Below the pieces are notes generated by a model, which saw only the letters and a list, made by a program, of their open reading frames with translations, had not been told where the DNA came from and made no database searches. The position numbers were made by a program, and so were the translations under genes. From positions 1-43,425 of the forward strand of contig JAGCDD010000148.1 in NCBI GenBank assembly GCA_017651345.1: a DNA stretch of 43,425 bases. The letters are read 5' to 3'. This stretch comes from Bacteroidales bacterium (GTDB lineage Bacteria > Bacteroidota > Bacteroidia > Bacteroidales > UBA3824). This document shows, piece by piece, positions 35,568-43,425 of this stretch (positions within the stretch are counted from its first letter, which is position 1; each line of letters begins with the position of its first letter).

Positions 35568-36614
35568 TTATTTTTCCAAATATTTGTATTTGATTTGCCG
35601 TTGCTGCCATCGCTCGCGGGCAAACTGCTGCATGTCGGCAACGGTATCTTTTTCATCTATAATTTCAAAGCCAAGGAGAGTTTCTATAATATCCTCCATT
35701 GTGGCAATGCCGTCTACACCGCCGTATTCATCTACCACAAGGGCTATCTGCTCTTTCTTTTTAAGAAGGTCTTCCCAAAGAGAAAAAACAGGTTTGGTAT
35801 TGGGAACTACCACTATGTTGCGTTTTAAATCACGGAGTTTTAATAGGTTATGGTCTTCGGCAAGACTCTCCATCACTTGCTGACGAAACACATAGCCCAC
35901 AATATTTTCGTCGTTGCCAATATAAACGGGAATACGCGAAAACCGCAGATAATCTTTATTATCAAGAAATTCGCTAAGGGTCATATCAGCATCGGCAGCT
36001 GAAACTACCACACGAGGAGTCATAATATCGCTCACACGGTAGTTTTTTAGTTTCATAAGGTTTTGAATAATAGCATTTTCGGTTTCTTTGAAAACACCTT
36101 CTTCGGTGCCTATGTTGGCAAGTGCCGAAATTTCTTCGCGGCTGATGGTGTGGGGAGTGGAGTTTTTCTTAAAAAGTTTTGTAAGCTGCATAATTATAAT
36201 CACAAGCGGAAATGTGAGAATTGCCGTAACTGTAATCATGTGTCCCACAAGCCCTGCAAGACGTTCCCAATATTTTGAACCGAAGGTTTTGGGCGTTATC
36301 TCCGAAAATACTAATATCAAGATAGTTAGCAATGCTGACACAATGCCGAGACTCTCCGAGCCGTACACTTTTGCCGCCTGTGCGCCCACCATTGCGGCAC
36401 CAGCTGTATTGGCAATTGTGTTGAGCGAAAGAATGGCTGCCAAAGGTTTATCTACATTCTGTTTTAATCGGCAAAGTCGTCGCACACCTTTTTGCTTTGA
36501 ATTTTCGTTTATCTTTATAAATGTGGGCGTTACGCTGAGCAATACGCTCTCCATAAGCGAACACAGAAACGAAATTAAAAGCGATGCAAGAAAATATGTT
36601 ATTAATAATCCCAT
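35568..36614 (-). CDS. CNNM/CBS domain membrane protein (hemolysin family)
   Basis: A 348-residue inner-membrane protein with a CNNM (DUF21) transmembrane domain (~1-175; SEITPKTFGSKYWERLAG is typical) and a CBS-domain pair (~195-330; VSDIMTPRVVV, SRIPVYIGNDENIVGYV, ALVVDEYGGVDGIATMEDIIETLLGFEI). The family is linked to magnesium or cobalt efflux; the hemolysin name is historical. There is no C-terminal CorC/HlyC domain. The longest frame starts 27 bases upstream, but that ATG lies in the centre of a dispersed palindrome; MGLLITYFLASLLISFLCSLMES at 36614 fits the family. It lies 60 bases after asd on the same strand. Confidence 0.9.
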   Translation of the reverse strand: MGLLITYFLASLLISFLCSLMESVLLSVTPTFIKINENSKQKGVRRLCRLKQNVDKPLAAILSLNTIANTAGAAMVGAQAAKVYGSESLGIVSALLTILILVFSEITPKTFGSKYWERLAGLVGHMITVTAILTFPLVIIIMQLTKLFKKNSTPHTISREEISALANIGTEEGVFKETENAIIQNLMKLKNYRVSDIMTPRVVVSAADADMTLSEFLDNKDYLRFSRIPVYIGNDENIVGYVFRQQVMESLAEDHNLLKLRDLKRNIVVVPNTKPVFSLWEDLLKKKEQIALVVDEYGGVDGIATMEDIIETLLGFEIIDEKDTVADMQQFARERWQQRQIKYKYLEK

Positions 36615-36626
36615 ATATAAAAAATC

Positions 36627-36654
36627 GTAGAGACGTGCCATGGCGCGTCTCTAC
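36627..36654. repeat. Dispersed palindrome, copy 2
   Basis: A 28-base inverted repeat: GTAGAGACG on the left and CGTCTCTAC on the right, with an inner GCC/GGC pair. It differs from 27593-27620 at positions 5 and 24, which pair with each other (G-C there, A-T here), and at positions 10, 14 and 19. It lies between asd and the CNNM gene. Confidence 0.8.
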
Positions 36655-36674
36655 AAATGATATTTCAATATAAT

Positions 36675-37685
36675 TTATTTTACATTACCCACCTTGATAA
36701 GGTATTCGGCAATTTGAACGGCGTTGAGAGCCGCACCTTTGCGAATTTGGTCGCCGCTGAGCCAAAGAGTAAGACCGTTGTCGTCGGAAATATCTTTGCG
36801 GATACGTCCTACGTAAACATCATCGTGACCTGCAGTTTCCAAAGGCATCGGGTAAACGAGGTTTGCAGGGTCGTCTTTCAATTGGCAACCGGGAGCTGCG
36901 GCAATTGCTTTTTGAGCCTCTTCTACGCTAATGGGCTTTTCGGTTTCGATCCAAACTGATTCGGAGTGCGAACGAAGCGACGAAACTCTAACGCATGTAG
37001 CCGAGCATTTTACGTCGGAATGCATAATTTTGCGAGTTTCGTTGTACATTTTCATCTCCTCTTTGGTGTAACCGTTGGGCTGGAACACGTCGATTTGAGG
37101 TATTACGTTGTAGGCAAGCTGGTGAGGAAATTTCTTAACCGTTACAGGTTTGCCGTTGATAATTTCGGTGTATTGTTGCTCTAATTCTGCCATAGCAGCT
37201 GCGCCTGCTCCCGAAGCCGACTGATAGCTCGAAACATGTATGCGCTTGATGTGAGATATTTTTTCTAATGGTTGCAAAACTACCACCATCATAATGGTAG
37301 TGCAGTTTGGGTTGGCAATAATGCCACGGGGACGGGTGAGGGCATCCTCGGCGTTGCACTCAGGAACTACCAAAGGAACATCCTCGTCCATACGGAACGC
37401 GCTCGAATTGTCGATCATTACAGCTCCGTATTTAGTGATGTCGGTGGCGAATTCTTTTGATGTGCCTGCACCTGCCGACGTAAAGGCTATGTCAACGTCT
37501 TTAAAATCGTCGTTGTGCTGTAAAAGTTTTACTTCGTACTCTTTACCCTTGAATGTGTATTTGGTGCCAGCACTGCGCTGCGATCCAAACAATACTAATT
37601 CGTCAATGGGAAAATTTCTTTCGGCGAGTATGCGTAGAAACTCCTGTCCTACTGCTCCGCTCGCTCCTACTATCGCTACTTTCAT
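36675..37685 (-). CDS. asd: Aspartate-semialdehyde dehydrogenase
   Basis: A 336-residue cytoplasmic enzyme that reduces aspartyl phosphate to the semialdehyde, the branch point to lysine/diaminopimelate, threonine and methionine. The N-terminal NADP-binding [14 protein letters not shown] (residues 7-20), NPNCTT with catalytic Cys128, [16 protein letters not shown] and SLRSHSE with the active-site His are visible. Length fits bacterial Asd. It lies upstream of the CNNM/CBS gene on the same strand, separated by a 60-base gap that holds a dispersed palindrome, so joint transcription is possible but may be attenuated. Confidence 0.96.
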   Translation of the reverse strand: MKVAIVGASGAVGQEFLRILAERNFPIDELVLFGSQRSAGTKYTFKGKEYEVKLLQHNDDFKDVDIAFTSAGAGTSKEFATDITKYGAVMIDNSSAFRMDEDVPLVVPECNAEDALTRPRGIIANPNCTTIMMVVVLQPLEKISHIKRIHVSSYQSASGAGAAAMAELEQQYTEIINGKPVTVKKFPHQLAYNVIPQIDVFQPNGYTKEEMKMYNETRKIMHSDVKCSATCVRVSSLRSHSESVWIETEKPISVEEAQKAIAAAPGCQLKDDPANLVYPMPLETAGHDDVYVGRIRKDISDDNGLTLWLSGDQIRKGAALNAVQIAEYLIKVGNVK

Positions 37686-37713
37686 CTTAGTTATGTGTTT
37701 ATTAAAAATTTGT

Positions 37714-37721
37714 CAAAATTA
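37714..37721 (-). promoter_or_regulatory. Predicted -7 box of asd
   Basis: On the - strand the bases read TAATTTTG, matching TAnnTTTG, 28 bases upstream of the start codon. No clear TTTG lies at -33. Confidence 0.45.
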
Positions 37722-37813
37722 CACATTTACCACATTTTGCCACCCTTAGTTAGCAAATTTAATTATCATTTAATATTTGACACAGATTTAATATCAATAG
37801 CTATTATTTATTA

Positions 37814-37821
37814 TACTTTTG
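37814..37821 (+). promoter_or_regulatory. Predicted -7 box of the M13 peptidase gene
   Basis: TACTTTTG matches TAnnTTTG and lies 39 bases upstream of the start codon. A TTTG at 37776-37779 is too far away to serve as a normal -33 element. Confidence 0.45.
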
Positions 37822-37860
37822 CAGACACAAAACAATTATTGTAAAACAAAACATAATAAT

Positions 37861-39885
37861 ATGAAAATCAGGTTTTTAATACTATTTATCACAGCATTTG
37901 CCATCAATGTTTCGGCTCAAAATGCAAACAATGGATTCGACGTAAGCAACATGAATCCTAAAATAAAACCAGGCGACGATTTTTTTGAATATGCCGCAGG
38001 AGAGTGGTTAAAAAACAATCCTATTACCCCAGAATATCCTCGTATTGGGCAGTTTACGCTTCTCGACAAGCTTAATAGAGAGCGTGTTAGAGACCTTATT
38101 ACAGGTATTTCGGCAAGCAACGCTCAGCATGGTTCAAATCAGCAACTCATTGGCGACCTCTACCACCTTTTGATGGATAGCGTCCGTCTAAACCACGATG
38201 GAGCTGCACCTATAATGCCTTATCTCAATGCTATCGACCAGATTAAAAACATCAAAGAATACCAGATAGAAGCGGCAAAACTATCGCTTTATAATATCAA
38301 TATCATGCTGTTTGATATCGACTGCGATGCCGACAGAGAAGATGCATCCAAAAATCTTATCTACATTTCGCAAGATGGTTTGGCGTTGAGCAATCCCGAT
38401 TATTACCTTCTGCAAGATAGCATTTCGGCTAAAATCCGAAATAGTTACAAGCTGTATATTCAAACATTATTTGAACTTGCTGGCACTAACACCACCGAGG
38501 CTAAGCAAAACGCCGCCGATATTCTTGATTTTGAAATCAGTATTGCCAAAAAAAGCCGCTCGTATACCCAGCTACGCAAAATCAAAGAAAACTACAACAA
38601 GATGTCGTACCGTGCACTTGTAAACGATTATTCTGGTATCGACTGGGGCAATATTTTCTTGTTTTCGGCTATTCCGGCTGTGGATTCGGTAAGCGTAAAC
38701 CAGCCAGAATTTATTAAGGCTGTGGAAGATTTTTACGCCAACACCAACATTGATTTGCTCAAAACATACGCCAAGTTTACAATTCTATGCCACTGCGACG
38801 ATTTGCTCGACGACCGTTTTCAAAATGCCGCTTTTGAATTTTCAAAGGTGCTTTCGGGTGCCACCAAAGACAAACCTCGCTGGGAACGATCGGTAACTTT
38901 TGTCAACTCAAAACTCGGAATGGCTGTTGGTAAACTTTATGCCGAAAAATATTTCCCCGAATCGAGCAAAGCCCGTATGATGCAGATTGTAAAAAACTTA
39001 CAAACTGCACTTCGCCAGCGTATTGCCGAATCGCAATGGATGAGCAATGCCACCAAAGCCAAAGCCTATCAAAAGCTCGACAGTTTTTACGTAAAAATTG
39101 GATACCCCGACAAGTGGAAAGATTATTCTGGTTTGGAAATCGACCCAAAGAAATCTCTTTTAGAAAACGCATTTGCTATTGCTAAATTCAACACCCTCGA
39201 CTATATCAACCGCCACGTAAACAAACCCACCGACCGCGACGAATGGTATATGACTCCCCAAACCGTAAACGCCTACTACAATCCGCCTACCAACGAGATT
39301 TGTTTTCCAGCAGGTATTCTTCAGCCCCCGTTTTTCAACCCCGATGCCGACGAGGCTTGCAACTATGGTGCTATCGGAGTGGTGATTGGACACGAAATGA
39401 CTCACGGATTTGACGACCAAGGCGCTCAATACGACCTCAACGGCAACCTGCGAAATTGGTGGACAGAATCTGATAGATTGCAATTTGAAGCACGTACCGA
39501 TGTGATGCGCAAGTTTTTCGACAATATTGAAGTGCTACCCGGCGTACATGGCAACGGTAGCCTTACCCTCGGCGAAAACATTGCCGACAATGGCGGTTTG
39601 AATGTGTCGTTTCGCGCAATGCAAAACTATATGAAAGAGCATCCCCTTGCTCCTATCAACGGCTTTACCCCTGCACAACGTTTCTTTCTTAGCTACGGAC
39701 TTATTTGGGCAGAAAACCGCACCGAACAAAGCCTCCGCGACCAAGTGAAAAACGACCCGCACTCAAACGCACGTTGGCGTGTTAACGGTGCACTTCCGCA
39801 CATCGACGAATGGTACAAGGCTTTCAATATCAAAAAGAACAGCAAACTATATGTGGCTCCGAATAAGAGAGTGAGAGTGTGGTAG
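37861..39885 (+). CDS. Exported M13 family zinc metallopeptidase (PepO/neprilysin-like)
   Basis: A 674-residue enzyme with a signal peptide (ends NVSAQ). The mature start DVSNMNPKIKPGDDFFEYAAGEWLKNNPI is typical of M13. The catalytic site is VIGHEMTHGFDDQGAQYD (zinc ligands His511 and His515, catalytic Glu512) with the third ligand Glu572 in GENIADNGG and Asp576 nearby. NAYYNPPTNEICFPAGILQPPFF is the substrate-binding region. It cleaves short peptides in the periplasm or outside the cell. The longest frame begins 42 bases earlier, but the ATG at 37861 gives the proper signal peptide. It is a single gene, convergent with the large surface protein. Confidence 0.96.
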   Translation: MKIRFLILFITAFAINVSAQNANNGFDVSNMNPKIKPGDDFFEYAAGEWLKNNPITPEYPRIGQFTLLDKLNRERVRDLITGISASNAQHGSNQQLIGDLYHLLMDSVRLNHDGAAPIMPYLNAIDQIKNIKEYQIEAAKLSLYNINIMLFDIDCDADREDASKNLIYISQDGLALSNPDYYLLQDSISAKIRNSYKLYIQTLFELAGTNTTEAKQNAADILDFEISIAKKSRSYTQLRKIKENYNKMSYRALVNDYSGIDWGNIFLFSAIPAVDSVSVNQPEFIKAVEDFYANTNIDLLKTYAKFTILCHCDDLLDDRFQNAAFEFSKVLSGATKDKPRWERSVTFVNSKLGMAVGKLYAEKYFPESSKARMMQIVKNLQTALRQRIAESQWMSNATKAKAYQKLDSFYVKIGYPDKWKDYSGLEIDPKKSLLENAFAIAKFNTLDYINRHVNKPTDRDEWYMTPQTVNAYYNPPTNEICFPAGILQPPFFNPDADEACNYGAIGVVIGHEMTHGFDDQGAQYDLNGNLRNWWTESDRLQFEARTDVMRKFFDNIEVLPGVHGNGSLTLGENIADNGGLNVSFRAMQNYMKEHPLAPINGFTPAQRFFLSYGLIWAENRTEQSLRDQVKNDPHSNARWRVNGALPHIDEWYKAFNIKKNSKLYVAPNKRVRVW

Positions 39886-39910
39886 TGATAATGCATAATG
39901 CACAATAATA

Positions 39911-39946
39911 AAAAAATCCGGCGGAATATTTCCTGCCGGATTTTTT
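39911..39946. terminator. Bidirectional terminator, copy A
   Basis: AAAAAATCCGGC (39911-39922) pairs perfectly with GCCGGATTTTTT (39935-39946); an inner GGAA/TTCC pair lengthens the stem. A and T runs on both sides serve the M13 peptidase and the convergent surface-protein gene. The stem is the same as at 43292-43337. Confidence 0.92.
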
Positions 39947-39967
39947 ATTTTTAAGGTAAGCTAATGC

Positions 39968-42900
39968 TTAAATAAGCACTTTATAAGTATTGTTACCTAT
40001 TTTAACAATCAGCACACCATTTTGATTGATTTTGATTTCTTCTTTTGTAGATTTTGTTTTGGATGTTGTTATTATGCGACCGTTGAGGTCAACAATTTCG
40101 TATTTGGTGTCGGCAGGAGCGTTTTCGATGTAAATTGTGCGGTTGTAAGACCAGACGTTAATATCTGATTTTTTGTCTACAGTAGCTACTGGAGTTTGTT
40201 CTTCTTCTTTTCCCTCAGTAAACGATGGAATTTTGTCTACGCCAATTTTTTGAACCCAAATATCGCCATTGGCAACTTCGGCAACACCGTTTTTCAAAAG
40301 GTTTAAAACTGTGCCGTCGGCAAACTCGTCGGCAGTACGGGCGTATTCATCGGCATTAGCTTTTGATGCCAAATAATAAGAGTTGGCAACAACGCCAGAA
40401 AAATTATTACCACAAATAGCTCCAGACTCAGCACTTAAATTAAATTTAGCCAACCCAGCATAGTGGCAGTTGGCTATAATGCCAGAATTATCATAACATA
40501 TTCCGCCACAACCACCATGGTCTTCTTCAGTTGAATAATAATAAACATTATCGATAGTGGCTGTACTCCAACAGTTTATAATCTTACCACTATTGTTACC
40601 ACAAAAAGAACCTAAATAAGCAGAATTACCACCTCCTTGGAAATACGAATCCTTAATACCAAGATTCTTGATAGTGCCATAATTCTCCATAACCATTCCA
40701 CCTTGGAAGTTGTTTCCATTATAAATACCACTAATGGTGTGACCCTGACCATCTAATACGCCATAAATACGTAAACCACCAAACCATGGAGTAAAAGTAT
40801 CTGCCGACTCTTCGTTAAGAGTGCCATCAGCTTTAAGTACGTTTTTGTTAATCTCTATATCGGAAGTAAGCACGGCACTTGTTTTATTAAAGATATTTTC
40901 ATAAATATCATAATTACTTTTGAGCCACCATATTAACTCATCAGCGTTGGATATCTGATAAACACCGTCAATAGTCTTGGGTTCGTTAGGATTTTTTACC
41001 ACGTTAACAGTAAAATTTTCTGTCAAACCATTAAAAGTTATCGATAAGTTTTTTTCACCCAATACGCTAAATAGTGAAAAATAACGGGTAGCCATATCAA
41101 TTACCTCCTCAGAACCGTCTTCAAACGTAATCTTCATAGTTCCCGACAAGTAGTTGCTGTATTGATAAGCCTCCTTGTTGACACCCGAAAGGTCTATCGA
41201 CTTGACAGTTTTAGCTGGTTCGACAACTTGTATGGTTTGAGTTTTTGTAAGACCACCAATTTGCACAGTAACCTCTTGCTCTCCTAATTTGGTAACATCA
41301 AGTCCTGTAATCTTGGCACGGCTAAAAGGAATGGATTTAATAACATGGTTTTTATCTATCAAGCTGATTCCTATATCTTCAAGCTGGGAGTTTTGAACAA
41401 CTCTTGTAGCAACGCTATAGATTTTTTCAGCTTCCGAAACTGTATAGGTAAACTCGGTGGAAATCCCCTTATGTGTAATAGTTGCAGTATAAGTGCCAGC
41501 CTTTGCTGTAGAAAAGCCAGTTACATCGGCCTCTGTAATATCCTCTTCGGCCAATATTCCACCACGGAATTTTTTACCGTATTTAGCATTTGCCAAATCA
41601 ATAGATTCGCCAATAAAATAATCGGTTAGCAAAGGGGATGTTACTCCGTAGTCGCCGATGGTTACGCTATACGCATTACCCGAAAATGCTTTGAGATGCG
41701 GAAATGTGTAAGTGTTGCCCGATTTAGAACCCGGAATCCAAACCTCATCCGAAAAACCTTCGGGAAGTGTACCATCGCAGAGTTTCTCCATAGGCATAAC
41801 AAACTCAGACGGCTGAAAGGATACTCCGCCAGGTATCAAATCAGAATTTGCCAAACAATTGACAAATCCGTTGGCGGAATATGCATTACAAATAGCAGCG
41901 ACGTTACCACCAGGAGCAACATCAAAAGTACAATAAGCGTAACAATCTTTTATATTGCCACCGAAAGCATTAACAGACAACCCATAAACTTGATAGCCTT
42001 TAAGACAACCAATAGCATAGCAGTTTGTCATTTCACCAACACTGTAAGCAAAAGAGAAGGCATAAGAATTATTAGCCTCAAAATAAAAGTCCTCTAATCC
42101 AAGACCAGATACCTTATTCACAGTATTAAAAAAAGAAGTAAAACCTTCATTCTTGAAATATAATCCTTTGATTACATGACCATTGCCCTTAAACTCTCCA
42201 GCATTCATATTGATAGGAATCCACGGTTTAAAACTACCGGCGCGTTTTTCGTCAAGTTTTCCGTCAGCGGTAAGCACGTTTTCGTTAACCACAATGTCAG
42301 CGGTAAGTTCGGCTTTTAGCCAGGGGTCAAAATAACTATACTTGGCAACCCAATAAAGGTTGTCGGCATTAGCAATCTGATAATAATCGTTTTTAAGAGC
42401 TGGCTTACCCGGACACTCGGTAACTTTTATTGTTTTGGTTGCCTCTGTGTTATTGTACACTACTTTTGCTACTGCGTCTCCCACAGAACTGGCCTCAAAA
42501 GATACCGAACAAGCTTTAAGCGTAATTTCCTCGGTTTTGCCATCGCTATATTTGGCTATAACCTTGGTATCGTTTGACAGTGAGCGGGTAAACTGTTCAA
42601 CGGTAGTGGGCAGATTTGCCAAGTCGAGCGATTCTGGCACACTAAAAATCTCTACGGCAAAAGGGTGAATTTGTCCGTCTAAATCTACAAAAGCTTGTTG
42701 TTTGCCAAGTTTTTTGGTATCAAATCCTAAAAATCTTAATTCGCTTAATGGAAGATAAAACGAACCTTCGTTATTGTCTTTATAATAAACGAAAATGCGT
42801 ACTGAGTATTTGCTCAAATCAGCGTTTAATGGAAGTTTGTTTGGCAGACTACCCAAACTAACTTCTTTTAAATTGGCATCGGCAACCACATTTACCTTTT

Positions 42901-43228
42901 TGGTTGCTTTAACTGATTTGTAAGTAATTTCAATATCCTTATTACCTAAATAAATAGGCACCACATAGTTAGCTTTCGACGCATCTACGGTTTCGGTAGT
43001 GCCATCATTGTAAGTAGCAACGATTTCGCCTTTTAACTTGCCATACTGTGGAATCTCAGCCGCCACTCCGTCTACGTTGATAGAAACCACAGTTTTTTCT
43101 TCGGAGGGGTCTTGTGCATTACCCAAAAAAGGTAACAACAATAATTGGGCAAGGAGAAATGTAAAAATCATCTTATATTTTACCCTCCCCAATTGACATT
43201 TTGTTTTGTTTGGTTGTAAAAATTCCAT
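39968..43228 (-). CDS. Large surface protein with Ig-like and duplicated GLUG-type modules
   Basis: A 1086-residue exported protein. A signal sequence lies near the N terminus (MIFTFLLAQLLLLPFLGNAQ); the true start may be the second ATG at 43171. Bacterial Ig-like modules (~40-275) are followed by a GLUG-type module (~279-500) starting YYQIANADNLYWVAKY, more Ig-like modules (~500-750), a second GLUG-type module (~753-1000) starting VYQISNADELIWWLKS, and a T9SS-like C-terminal domain (~1020-1086, ending GNNTYKVLI). The two GLUG halves are clear internal duplicates (VNENVLTADGKLDE and INKNVLKADGTLNE). GLUG modules occur in adhesins and IgA-peptidase-like surface proteins; no catalytic motif is visible. 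Confidence 0.88.
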   Translation of the reverse strand: MEFLQPNKTKCQLGRVKYKMIFTFLLAQLLLLPFLGNAQDPSEEKTVVSINVDGVAAEIPQYGKLKGEIVATYNDGTTETVDASKANYVVPIYLGNKDIEITYKSVKATKKVNVVADANLKEVSLGSLPNKLPLNADLSKYSVRIFVYYKDNNEGSFYLPLSELRFLGFDTKKLGKQQAFVDLDGQIHPFAVEIFSVPESLDLANLPTTVEQFTRSLSNDTKVIAKYSDGKTEEITLKACSVSFEASSVGDAVAKVVYNNTEATKTIKVTECPGKPALKNDYYQIANADNLYWVAKYSYFDPWLKAELTADIVVNENVLTADGKLDEKRAGSFKPWIPINMNAGEFKGNGHVIKGLYFKNEGFTSFFNTVNKVSGLGLEDFYFEANNSYAFSFAYSVGEMTNCYAIGCLKGYQVYGLSVNAFGGNIKDCYAYCTFDVAPGGNVAAICNAYSANGFVNCLANSDLIPGGVSFQPSEFVMPMEKLCDGTLPEGFSDEVWIPGSKSGNTYTFPHLKAFSGNAYSVTIGDYGVTSPLLTDYFIGESIDLANAKYGKKFRGGILAEEDITEADVTGFSTAKAGTYTATITHKGISTEFTYTVSEAEKIYSVATRVVQNSQLEDIGISLIDKNHVIKSIPFSRAKITGLDVTKLGEQEVTVQIGGLTKTQTIQVVEPAKTVKSIDLSGVNKEAYQYSNYLSGTMKITFEDGSEEVIDMATRYFSLFSVLGEKNLSITFNGLTENFTVNVVKNPNEPKTIDGVYQISNADELIWWLKSNYDIYENIFNKTSAVLTSDIEINKNVLKADGTLNEESADTFTPWFGGLRIYGVLDGQGHTISGIYNGNNFQGGMVMENYGTIKNLGIKDSYFQGGGNSAYLGSFCGNNSGKIINCWSTATIDNVYYYSTEEDHGGCGGICYDNSGIIANCHYAGLAKFNLSAESGAICGNNFSGVVANSYYLASKANADEYARTADEFADGTVLNLLKNGVAEVANGDIWVQKIGVDKIPSFTEGKEEEQTPVATVDKKSDINVWSYNRTIYIENAPADTKYEIVDLNGRIITTSKTKSTKEEIKINQNGVLIVKIGNNTYKVLI

Positions 43229-43264
43229 AACTAAAAATTATTAATTAAACATTTACTGATTATG

Positions 43265-43294
43265 CAAATATACAAACCAATTTGTTATAACAAA
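43265..43294 (-). promoter_or_regulatory. Predicted promoter of the large surface protein
   Basis: On the - strand TTTG (43291-43294), an 18-base spacer and TATATTTG (43265-43272) fit the Bacteroidetes promoter pattern. The -33 element overlaps the T run of the upstream terminator, so the two units are packed end to end. Confidence 0.55.
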
Positions 43295-43337
43295 AAAAAT
43301 CCGGCGAGGAAAAACAACTTCCTGCCGGATTTTTTTT
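43292..43337 (-). terminator. Terminator of the right-edge gene, copy B
   Basis: AAAAAAAATCCGGC (43292-43305) pairs with GCCGGATTTTTTTT (43324-43337) around an 18-base loop. It lies 18 bases downstream of the partial right-edge gene on the - strand. The stem matches the one at 39911-39946. Confidence 0.9.
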
Positions 43338-43355
43338 ATTTAGATAGATATTATG

Positions 43356-43425
43356 TTAAAACCTGATTCCTAATTTTAACATGGGTGAAGCAAAGATACG
43401 GTATGCATGGTGGTCGCACTGGTAA
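43356..43425 (-). CDS. C-terminal end of a probable outer-membrane barrel protein (partial)
   Basis: The - strand is open from the right edge to a TAA at 43356-43358. The 22 visible residues end in FASPMLKLGIRF, a final amphipathic strand with a C-terminal Phe, which is typical of outer-membrane beta-barrels. A clean terminator 18 bases downstream supports this being a real gene end. The rest lies outside the window, so the family is unknown. Confidence 0.6.
   Translation of the reverse strand, partial: YQCDHHAYRIFASPMLKLGIRF

Overview
The window looks like chromosomal DNA of a Bacteroidota (Bacteroidales-type) bacterium. The signs are a PorP/SprF type IX secretion (T9SS) membrane protein, secreted proteins with T9SS-like C-terminal sorting domains, a one-piece hybrid two-component regulator ending in an AraC domain, a short Bacteroidetes-type AMP nucleosidase, a DUF2520 protein next to a UbiA prenyltransferase, promoters of the TTTG / TAnnTTTG type, and very little Shine-Dalgarno use. 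I cannot name the species. No rRNA, convincing tRNA, CRISPR array, prophage or complete insertion sequence was found.

Layout. 1-6033 (+): the 3' end of a T9SS cargo gene, a DUF4105 membrane protein, a large unknown exported protein and PorP/SprF. 6063-9155: a PfkB sugar kinase (-), then an NtrC-like regulator without a DNA-binding domain that is translationally coupled to a DUF58 protein (+). 9252-11313: a lipoprotein (-), an exported protein with two SPOR-like repeats, and nadD (+). 11317-17132 (-): a tightly packed block of aroE-aroK fusion, aroA, PBP2 (mrdA) and rodA, linking shikimate synthesis to cell-wall elongation. 17221-21263: DUF2520 and UbiA proteins (+), a small HsdR-N-like nuclease (-), AMP nucleosidase and holA (+).

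21380-27575 (+): a three-gene unit with a HAMP-GAF-coiled-coil-PAS membrane sensor that has no output domain, an exported YwqK/MORN-like repeat protein, and a membrane protein of unknown family with an EF-hand-like loop. This is the best candidate for an undescribed system. 27643-31591 (+): a polysaccharide deacetylase, an AT-rich orphan gene, a non-coding stretch with small hairpins, an Rpn-family nuclease and a BspA-like leucine-rich protein; this part has an accessory feel. 31986-37685: a TPR-type hybrid two-component regulator (-), two small lipoproteins (+), a CNNM/CBS protein and asd (-). 37861-43425: an M13 peptidase (+), a 1086-residue GLUG/Ig-like surface protein (-), and the last 22 codons of a probable outer-membrane barrel gene (-).

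Two 28-bp palindromes (27593-27620 and 36627-36654) are copies of one dispersed element, with a paired substitution that preserves the stem. Several starts were moved inward from the longest open frame: aroE-aroK, aroA, the HsdR-N-like gene, the hybrid regulator, the CNNM/CBS gene and the M13 peptidase.
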